Origin: Budvicia aquatica DSM 5075 = ATCC 35567 | GTDB taxonomy: Bacteria; Pseudomonadota; Gammaproteobacteria; Enterobacterales; Enterobacteriaceae | Reading direction: 5' to 3' | DNA: 64,000 nt | NCBI RefSeq assembly: GCF_000427805.1 | Contig: NZ_ATYS01000001.1 | Coordinates: forward strand, 289,147-353,146 | Shown here: one piece after another, positions 57,864 through 64,000 of the stretch | How positions within the stretch are numbered: position 1 is the stretch's first letter | Layout: each line of letters begins with the position of its first letter | Program-made: the position numbers and the translations under genes | Notes under the pieces: generated by a model | Told to the model about the DNA's origin: nothing | Database searches by the model: none | The model's input: the letters and a program-made list of their open reading frames with translations, nothing else

Positions 57864-60036
57864 TCTGTTTGCTAGATTTAAAAAGAATCCTATTTGGGAT
57901 TTTGATGGCGGTATTCATCCTCCTGAGATGAAAGACCAAACCAGCCATATTGCTGTCAGACGGCCTGCTTTACCTGAATACTTACAAATCCCGCTCCAGC
58001 AACATTTGGGGCCTGAGGGTGAACTACTGGTACAGGTTGGCGATCGGGTGTTAAAGGGACAACCGCTGACCAGCGGAAAAAATCGCATGCTGCCGGTTCA
58101 TGCATCGACTTCCGGTACAGTTAGTGCCATTGGTTATTTTCCCAGTACTCATCCATCGACATTACCAGAGCGTGGTATTCGCCTTGAACCCGATGGCTTA
58201 GACCAATGGTTTCAACGCCAGAATATGGCTGATTACCCGTCATACACGCCAGAGCAGCTGATTGACCATATTCATCAGTCCGGTATCGCTGGACTGGGTG
58301 GCGCAGTATTCCCTACCGCAAGTAAAATTAATGGTGCCCTGACTCGGGTAAAAACGCTGATTGTTAACGGCGCCGAGTGCGAACCTTATATTACCGCTGA
58401 CGACCGCCTGATGCAGGAGTACTCAGATGAACTGCTGATTGGCTGTAAAATTTTAAATCATATCCTCAAACCTGAAACTATTATTATCGGGATTGAGGAT
58501 AATAAGCCTGAAGCCATTCAGGCGATCAAAGAATCGTTACAACGTCACAATGAAACGAACTTTGTTTTGCGCGTTATCCCGACGAAGTACCCTTCCGGCG
58601 GCGCTAAGCAGCTGACTAAGATCTTGACCGGTCAGGAAGTTCCCCACGGCGGACGCTCTTCCGATATCGGCGTGTTGATGCAAAATGTCGGAACGATATT
58701 TGCCATAAAACGCGCCGTAATCGACGGAGAACCGCTGCTTGAACGTATTGTTACGCTGACCGGCAATGCCATGTCAGATAAAGGTAACGTTTGGGCTTTG
58801 TTAGGAACACCGGTCATTGAGCTATTAAATCAGTTTGGTTATCAGAAACAGTCACAGCCGATGGTGATTATGGGTGGCCCGTTAATGGGATTTGCGCTGC
58901 CGGATTTGACTGTCCCTATCACCAAAATGAGTAACTGTCTGATCGCTCCGGATGAAGGGGAAATATCACCGCCTGAAGCAGAACAAGCCTGTATCCGCTG
59001 TACACAATGTGCAGATGCTTGCCCTGCGGGGCTGCTGCCTCAACAGCTTTACTGGTTTAGCCGTGGAAAAGAACATGAAAAAGCCCGTAATTATAATTTG
59101 TTTGACTGTATTGAATGCGGTGCCTGTGCCTATGTGTGCCCGAGCAATATTCCTTTGGTTCAATATTATCGTCAGGAAAAGGCTGAAATACGTGAACAGG
59201 ATGAACAGGCAGAGCTGGCACGGGTGGCTAAAATTCGGTTTGATGCCAAACAGGCACGTTTAGAAAGAGAAAAAGCCGCGCGTTTACTGCGCCACAAAAA
59301 GGCTGAAACTCAGGTTACACCGGAAGATAACCAAGCCATTCAGTCTGCTCTTGAGCGGATTAAACGCCAAAAGTCTCCAGATGCTGCTGATTCAGCCCAT
59401 CCGGTTATCACCGCAATTAATGGCGGTGCCTTACCGGATAACAGCGCAGCCATTGCTGCGCGCCAAGCCAGAAAGGCCCAACGTCAGGCACAGTTGGCAA
59501 ATCAATCAACCTCAACCGTTGAACAACAGGATCCGCGTAAAGCGGCTTTAGCTGCTGCGATTGCCAGAGCGAAGGCTAAAAAGGCACAGCAAAATACCGA
59601 CGTCACACCACCAGCCGTTCAAGATACGACTCCAGTGGACGATGCTATTGATCCGCGTAAAGCTGCGGTTAACGCGGCAATTGCCAGAGCTAAAGCTAAG
59701 CGCAGTCAACAACAGGCTGGTGTCCAAGATAAAGTAACGCCACCTACTGCTGCACCTACTGAAAGTTCCTTACCCACCGATGACCGTAAAGCAGCGGTCG
59801 CAGCAGCTATTGCCCGGGCCAAAGAAAAAAAGGCCGCCCAGCAAACGCCCGTTCAGGTTAATGAACCTCAGACTGAATCAGAATCTGATAATCGAAAAGC
59901 GGCGGTTGCAGAGGCGATTGCCAGAGTAAAATCTCGTAAGGCCATGCAACAAAAACAGAGCCGTCCTGACAGCGAACAGGCCCCAGCTCAGCAAACAAAG
60001 TTAACCACCCAATTAACGACATCAGGTGAAGAATAA
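57856..60036 (+). CDS. rsxC: Rsx/Rnf complex subunit C (NADH- and FMN-binding), with repeat-rich C-terminus
   Basis: The 726-residue protein has an N-terminal RnfC domain with a GGIHPPEMK start and a flavin/NADH-binding region ([41 protein letters not shown]). Two 4Fe-4S motifs follow ([28 protein letters not shown]). The C-terminal 240 residues form a coiled-coil tail with four repeats of the type [18 protein letters not shown], starting near 59530, 59650, 59782 and 59890. I chose ATG 57856, giving the 8-base overlap with rsxB also seen in E. coli; TTG 57841 is less likely. It is the peripheral NADH-oxidising subunit. Confidence 0.95.
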   Translation: MFNLFARFKKNPIWDFDGGIHPPEMKDQTSHIAVRRPALPEYLQIPLQQHLGPEGELLVQVGDRVLKGQPLTSGKNRMLPVHASTSGTVSAIGYFPSTHPSTLPERGIRLEPDGLDQWFQRQNMADYPSYTPEQLIDHIHQSGIAGLGGAVFPTASKINGALTRVKTLIVNGAECEPYITADDRLMQEYSDELLIGCKILNHILKPETIIIGIEDNKPEAIQAIKESLQRHNETNFVLRVIPTKYPSGGAKQLTKILTGQEVPHGGRSSDIGVLMQNVGTIFAIKRAVIDGEPLLERIVTLTGNAMSDKGNVWALLGTPVIELLNQFGYQKQSQPMVIMGGPLMGFALPDLTVPITKMSNCLIAPDEGEISPPEAEQACIRCTQCADACPAGLLPQQLYWFSRGKEHEKARNYNLFDCIECGACAYVCPSNIPLVQYYRQEKAEIREQDEQAELARVAKIRFDAKQARLEREKAARLLRHKKAETQVTPEDNQAIQSALERIKRQKSPDAADSAHPVITAINGGALPDNSAAIAARQARKAQRQAQLANQSTSTVEQQDPRKAALAAAIARAKAKKAQQNTDVTPPAVQDTTPVDDAIDPRKAAVNAAIARAKAKRSQQQAGVQDKVTPPTAAPTESSLPTDDRKAAVAAAIARAKEKKAAQQTPVQVNEPQTESESDNRKAAVAEAIARVKSRKAMQQKQSRPDSEQAPAQQTKLTTQLTTSGEE
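59530..59950 (+). repeat. four-unit degenerate repeat in rsxC 3' end
   Basis: Each unit encodes about 19-21 residues ([16 protein letters not shown]) separated by variable Gln/Pro/Thr linkers. Unit starts are spaced by 120, 132 and 108 bases. DNA copies differ at many third positions, so they are old. E. coli RsxC has a variable number of the same repeat. Confidence 0.85.
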
Positions 60037-61086
60037 ATGTCTTTTCGTATAACAAGCTCACCTTTTTCTCATAGCCAGCAGTCTACCGGCCGCCTGATGC
60101 TCTGGGTGGTTTTTGCCTGTATCCCCGGAATGGCCGCACAGTGGTACTTTTTTGGTTACGGTAATATTATTCAAGTTATTCTGGCTATTGCCGTTGCTTT
60201 GTTAGCTGAAGGCATAGTGCTAAAACTGAGAAATATACCGGTTAAAGCACGTTTGGCAGATAACTCTGCGTTACTGACAGCTCTTCTTTTAGGCGTCAGT
60301 ATTCCGCCTCTGGCTCCCTGGTGGGTCATTGTTATTGGTACCTTCTGTGCCATCGTTATTGCCAAACAGCTGTATGGCGGTTTAGGCCAGAACCCCTTTA
60401 ATCCTGCAATGGTTGGTTATGTTATCTTACTGATCTCTTTCCCTATACAAATGAGCAGTTGGCTTCCGCCGGCGCCTTTACAGGGAACCCATATCGGGCT
60501 TATGGACACGCTCAGCATCATTTTCAGCGGCCAAACGCTTCAAGGTGACGATATCTTTAAACTCATCTTGGGCGTAGACGGAATCAGTCAGGCAACGCCG
60601 CTAGATACCTTAAAAACAGGGCTACATAGCGGCCACCGTTTAAGTGAAATACTAGGGCAGCCTATCTACAGCAATTTAGGCGGTGTAGGTTGGCAATGGG
60701 TTAATATCGGCTTCTTTATTGGTGGCCTGGTATTGCTATGGAAAAGAATTATCCAATGGCAGCTATCCTTTAGTTTCTTGCTGACGCTGACGATGATATC
60801 TACCCTCGGTTGGTTACTGGATCCCACACATAACCCGGCACCTTGGTTCCATGTCTTCTCTGGTGCAACCATGCTGTGTGCTTTTTTTATTGTTACCGAT
60901 CCGGTTACCGCATCGACAACGGCTAAAGGCCGGTTAATTTTCGGCGCACTGGTTGCTGTTTTAGTCTGGCTAATCCGCAGCTATGGCGGCTATCCGGATG
61001 GTGTTGCCTTTGCTATTTTACTGGCCAATATTACGGTACCTTTGATTGACCACTACACTCAACCTCGTGCTTATGGGCATCGTTAA
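60037..61086 (+). CDS. rsxD: Rsx/Rnf complex subunit D
   Basis: The 349-residue inner-membrane subunit has about ten helices. The conserved covalent FMN attachment site is [20 protein letters not shown], with the acceptor threonine in SGATM. It starts immediately after the rsxC stop codon. Length is close to E. coli RsxD (352). Confidence 0.95.
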   Translation: MSFRITSSPFSHSQQSTGRLMLWVVFACIPGMAAQWYFFGYGNIIQVILAIAVALLAEGIVLKLRNIPVKARLADNSALLTALLLGVSIPPLAPWWVIVIGTFCAIVIAKQLYGGLGQNPFNPAMVGYVILLISFPIQMSSWLPPAPLQGTHIGLMDTLSIIFSGQTLQGDDIFKLILGVDGISQATPLDTLKTGLHSGHRLSEILGQPIYSNLGGVGWQWVNIGFFIGGLVLLWKRIIQWQLSFSFLLTLTMISTLGWLLDPTHNPAPWFHVFSGATMLCAFFIVTDPVTASTTAKGRLIFGALVAVLVWLIRSYGGYPDGVAFAILLANITVPLIDHYTQPRAYGHR

Positions 61087-61095
61087 GGATTACTT

Positions 61096-61725
61096 ATGCT
61101 CAATACCATGAGACGACACGGGATAACCTTGGCCCTGTTTGCAGCACTGTCTACCGGCCTGACTTCGGCTGTGTATTTACTGACTAAGTCGACCATTGCT
61201 CAACAGGCAGAGTTACAACAAAAAGTGCTGTTTGATCAGGTCATTCCGCCTTCTTTTTATGATAATCAGCTGGTTGGGGAATGTTACGTTGTCACCAATA
61301 AGGCGTTGGGTAGCGAGGCACCGCACCGGCTATTTATCGCCCGCAAAGGCGATACCCCGGTTGCAGCAGTCATTGAAACCACCGCACCAGATGGGTACTC
61401 AGGCGCAATTCAATTAATCGTGGGCGCTGATTTTAATGGTCATGTTTTAGGCGTTCGTGTACTTGAACATCATGAAACTCCGGGCTTGGGTGATAAAATT
61501 GAATTACGTATATCCCACTGGATTACACAGTTTGCTCAACAACAAATTCAAGGGGATAACGATTCCCGCTGGGGAGTAAAGAAAGATGGTGGTATGTTTG
61601 ACCAGTTTACCGGTGCGACTATCACCCCAAGAGCAGTCGTTAAATCCGTTAAGCAAACGGTGCTGTATTTACAGTCGAATAAAGACCATTTTGAGTCACT
61701 GCCGCGCTGTGAGGAACCTGAATGA
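61096..61725 (+). CDS. rsxG: Rsx/Rnf complex subunit G (FMN-binding)
   Basis: The 209-residue protein has one N-terminal membrane helix and a periplasmic FMN-binding domain. The covalent FMN site is [14 protein letters not shown] (threonine in the SGAT/TGAT motif). [13 protein letters not shown] is the second family motif. It overlaps rsxE by 4 bases. Confidence 0.95.
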   Translation: MLNTMRRHGITLALFAALSTGLTSAVYLLTKSTIAQQAELQQKVLFDQVIPPSFYDNQLVGECYVVTNKALGSEAPHRLFIARKGDTPVAAVIETTAPDGYSGAIQLIVGADFNGHVLGVRVLEHHETPGLGDKIELRISHWITQFAQQQIQGDNDSRWGVKKDGGMFDQFTGATITPRAVVKSVKQTVLYLQSNKDHFESLPRCEEPE

Positions 61726-62426
61726 ACGAAATAAAAAACCTGCTCACACAAGGTTTATGGAAAAATAACTCGGCATTAGTCCAGCTCTTGGGCCTCTGCC
61801 CTTTATTGGCCGTATCTTCAACGGCGACTAATGCGCTCGGACTTGGTCTAGCTACTACGCTGGTGTTGATCTGTACTAACGTTGCCGTATCGGCGCTCCG
61901 TCGTTGGGTTCCGCAAGAAATTCGCATCCCAATTTATGTCATGATCATCGCCTCGGTAGTGACTATCGTTCAGTTGCTGATTAATGCCTATGCTTACGGC
62001 CTGTATCAGTCCTTAGGCATTTTTATCCCGCTGATTACCACTAACTGTATTGTTATTGGCCGGGCTGAAGTTTATGCCGCTCAAAATCCGGTATCGCTTT
62101 CTGCGGTTGATGGCTTTGCTATGGGTATTGGCGCAACCGCAGTACTCTTTGTACTGGGCGGAATGCGTGAAATTTTAGGTAACGGTACCCTATTTGACGG
62201 AGCCGATCAGCTACTGGGCTCATGGGCTAAGGTGTTAAGGATTGAAGTCATTCATCTGGATAACGCCTTTTTATTGGCCATGTTACCTCCGGGGGCATTT
62301 CTTGGTCTGGGCTTTTTGTTAGCGCTCAAGTATGTGATTGACCAGAAAATCAAAGCTTATAAAAGCACAACTATTGAATTAACAGTCGCGACGCCGTCCG
62401 ACCAAGAAGCAAAAATAACTCAGTAA
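61722..62426 (+). CDS. rsxE: Rsx/Rnf complex subunit E
   Basis: The 234-residue inner-membrane protein has six helices and is a paralog of RsxA. It starts [42 protein letters not shown]. It completes the A-B-C-D-G-E order of E. coli. The gene lies 11 bases before nth. Confidence 0.95.
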   Translation: MNEIKNLLTQGLWKNNSALVQLLGLCPLLAVSSTATNALGLGLATTLVLICTNVAVSALRRWVPQEIRIPIYVMIIASVVTIVQLLINAYAYGLYQSLGIFIPLITTNCIVIGRAEVYAAQNPVSLSAVDGFAMGIGATAVLFVLGGMREILGNGTLFDGADQLLGSWAKVLRIEVIHLDNAFLLAMLPPGAFLGLGFLLALKYVIDQKIKAYKSTTIELTVATPSDQEAKITQ

Positions 62427-62437
62427 GGATACCCGGT

Positions 62438-63070
62438 TTGAATCAGGCAAAACGCATCGAAATATTAACGCGGTTACGTGACAATAATCCCGAACCGACC
62501 ACTGAACTGGCTTTTAGCAGCCCATTTGAGTTACTTATTTCAGTGTTATTGTCAGCTCAGGCGACGGACGTCAGCGTAAATAAAGCAACGGCCAAGCTCT
62601 ACCCGGTGGCGAATACGCCTGAAGCCATTTTGGCATTGGGCGTTGACGGCGTGAAAAGTTATATTAAAACTATCGGGTTGTTTAACAGCAAAGCTGAAAA
62701 TGTTATTAAAACCTGTCGTATCCTGATTGAACAACACGGCAGTCAAGTTCCCGAAGATCGGGCTGCTCTTGAAGCCCTTCCCGGCGTAGGCCGTAAAACT
62801 GCAAATGTTGTCCTCAATACCGCATTTGGTTGGCCCACCATCGCAGTAGACACGCATATTTTTAGAGTCTGTAACCGGACCCGTTTTGCCCCCGGGAAAA
62901 ATGTAGAACAGGTTGAAGATAAACTGCTAAAAGTGGTTCCGGCTGAATTTAAGGTCGATTGCCACCATTGGTTAATCCTGCACGGCCGTTATACCTGTAT
63001 TGCCCGCAAACCGCGCTGTGGCTCTTGTTTGATCGAAGATTTATGTGAATTTAAAGAAAAAACAGAATAG
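62438..63070 (+). CDS. nth: endonuclease III (DNA glycosylase/AP lyase)
   Basis: The 210-residue base-excision-repair enzyme removes oxidised pyrimidines. It has the helix-hairpin-helix LPGVGRKTANVV with catalytic Lys120 and Asp138 (VDTHIFRV), and the 4Fe-4S cysteines 187, 194, 197 and 203. The start is TTG 62438 with AAGGA 8 bases upstream; E. coli uses ATG. It is the last gene of the rsx-nth operon. A terminator follows. Confidence 0.95.
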   Translation: MNQAKRIEILTRLRDNNPEPTTELAFSSPFELLISVLLSAQATDVSVNKATAKLYPVANTPEAILALGVDGVKSYIKTIGLFNSKAENVIKTCRILIEQHGSQVPEDRAALEALPGVGRKTANVVLNTAFGWPTIAVDTHIFRVCNRTRFAPGKNVEQVEDKLLKVVPAEFKVDCHHWLILHGRYTCIARKPRCGSCLIEDLCEFKEKTE

Positions 63071-63098
63071 CCAAATAATTTTCTGTTTTATCCTCCTT

Positions 63099-63124
63099 CG
63101 CCCGCTGTTTCGGGCGTTTTATTT
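63099..63124 (+). terminator. terminator of the rsx-nth operon
   Basis: The stem CGCCCG/CGGGCG has a 6-base loop and is followed by TTTTATTT. Confidence 0.88.
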
Positions 63125-63213
63125 ACGCTCTCATAACATAGATAGAACATCTTAAACATTCGCGTATACTCTGTTCACGAAACCTCGCTTTTATGTGCTA
63201 ACGGAGAGACTCA

Positions 63214-63819
63214 ATGAAATTATTTTATAAACCCGGTGCCTGTTCTTTATCCCCACATATCATTCTCAACGAAGCTGGCCTGAAGTACTCAATAGAAAAA
63301 GTTGATTTAGCAACCAAAAAAACGGAACACGGCGATGACTTTTTACTGGTCAATCCCAAAGGCCAGGTTCCCACTCTTCAACTCGATGATGGCAGTATTC
63401 TTACGGAAGGCGTTGCCATTGTTCAATATCTGGCAAATCGCGCCCCTGAGAAGCATTTAATGCCCGCTCACGGCACTCTTGAGTTTTATCATGCCATCGA
63501 GTGGTTGAACTATATTTCAACTGAGTTACACAAAGGCTTTGGCCCGCTGTTTAATGCACAGACTCCGGCTGAATATAAAACCATGACCAAAGAGAAATTA
63601 CATAAGCAATTTAGCTATGTGAATGGCGTATTAGAAAGCCGCCAGTATATTCTGGGATCTAAATTTAGCGTTGCCGATGCCTATCTGTTTACCGTATTAG
63701 GATGGGCTCCGCACGTTAAGCTTGATTTAAGTAGCTATCCTGCCATCAATACTTATCTTGCTCGTGTTGCCGCGCGTCCGGCCGTTAATGCTACCCTTAA
63801 GGCTGAAGGTCTGAAATAA
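63214..63819 (+). CDS. gstA: glutathione S-transferase GstA
   Basis: The 201-residue cytosolic beta-class GST has the catalytic region KLFYKPGACSLSPHI (Cys10), the glutathione-binding segment GQVPTLQLDDGSILTEGVAIVQYL and the C-terminal helical domain. Length equals E. coli GstA, which also lies behind nth. CGGAGAG precedes the ATG by 7 bases. Confidence 0.95.
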   Translation: MKLFYKPGACSLSPHIILNEAGLKYSIEKVDLATKKTEHGDDFLLVNPKGQVPTLQLDDGSILTEGVAIVQYLANRAPEKHLMPAHGTLEFYHAIEWLNYISTELHKGFGPLFNAQTPAEYKTMTKEKLHKQFSYVNGVLESRQYILGSKFSVADAYLFTVLGWAPHVKLDLSSYPAINTYLARVAARPAVNATLKAEGLK

Positions 63820-63857
63820 GCATCTTTAATCAGTCAGTATCAATTCATTTAATACAA

Positions 63858-63877
63858 AACGGGCCTTAAGGCCCGTT
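63858..63877 (+). terminator. terminator hairpin of gstA, abutted by an insertion element
   Basis: The 8-bp stem AACGGGCC/GGCCCGTT with a TTAA loop ends exactly where the IS1182-like element begins. The T tract that should follow is missing, as if the element had been inserted at the foot of the hairpin. Confidence 0.65.
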
Positions 63878-64000
63878 CAGACTGATGACAAAGTCCTAGT
63901 CAAAAGGCTAGGACTTTGATCTAATAAGGTCAGTACAAAAAATGGACTGACTACCATGCTTAGAGACGCCTCCCCACAACAATACCAGTTTGAAACTATC
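63878..64000 (+). mobile_element. IS1182-like insertion sequence, left end (continues beyond window)
   Basis: The element starts with CAGACTGATGACAAA, the same end motif as the MITE-like element at 20065-20299. An 11-bp hairpin (63889-63899 with 63908-63918) follows, which may block outside transcription. The transposase start lies at 63956. Confidence 0.6.
63956..64000 (+). CDS. IS1182-family transposase, N-terminal 15 residues (cut by window end)
   Basis: The visible part reads MLRDASPQQYQFETI. From memory this follows the typical IS1182-type start MLR-x-PSPQQ-x-x-x-E. No stop occurs before the window edge. The family call rests on 15 residues plus the element ends. Confidence 0.6.
   Translation, partial: MLRDASPQQYQFETI

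Overview
The window comes from an enterobacterial chromosome. Almost every protein is an ortholog of an Escherichia coli/Yersinia core gene: tcyP, ydgJ, ydfG, bioD2, mlc, ynfM, fumC, ydgA, aegA, ribE/mdtK, two tRNA-Val(GAC), pykF-lpp-ldtE, tpx-tyrR, pspABCD-ycjXF/pspF, sapABCDF-fabI, rnb, yoaH-nudL-sdaA, rlmA-csp, rsxABCDGE-nth, gstA. Genes that are uncommon in E. coli relatives (metY, fhs, an inducible ampR-ampC pair, an OsmU-type osmolyte importer), the joined psp-ycjXF operon and the moderate GC suggest a deep-branching family such as Budviciaceae (Budvicia/Pragia type). That placement is an inference from memory.

Layout. 1-2.2 kb: end of the cystine carrier tcyP, a DUF1161 secreted protein, oxidoreductase ydgJ. 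2.7-6.2 kb: a four-gene OsmU/OpuC-type ABC importer. 6.2-8.5 kb: divergent ampR/ampC, then a lone SUKH-type protein. 9.5-17.7 kb: ydfG, bioD2, mlc, ynfM with a small membrane ORF behind it, fumC, ydgA. 18-22.7 kb: aegA, ribE, mdtK. 22.8-27.6 kb: tRNA-Val pair, pykF, lpp, ldtE, tpx. 27.7-36.2 kb: tyrR, metY, ycjF-ycjX-pspDCBA, pspF. 36.3-45.3 kb: sapABCDF, fabI, ppnP, rnb. 45.5-54.3 kb: a ribbon-helix-helix protein, three cold-shock genes, a YgjP-like metalloprotease, yoaH, nudL, sdaA, a YbdG-type channel, rlmA, an LpxL/LpxP acyltransferase. 54.9-63.8 kb: fhs, the complete rsxABCDGE-nth operon, gstA. The right edge enters an IS1182-like transposase.

Several neighbourhoods act together. Lpp sits beside an L,D-transpeptidase. 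PspF controls the divergent psp operon through a visible sigma-54 element. AmpR flanks AmpC. Rsx resets SoxR. SapABCDF handles peptide import. Tpx and AegA serve redox functions.

I did not find a clear new multi-gene system. The most unusual items are: a short element between aegA and ribE that is bounded by two diverged copies of a terminator hairpin and shares its end motif with the IS1182-like element at the right edge; a shortened Lpp; a TyrR whose Walker B glutamate is replaced by serine; a folded three-way-junction candidate upstream of fhs; a terminator hairpin directly in front of the rsxA ribosome-binding site; and a conserved leader block shared by two csp genes.
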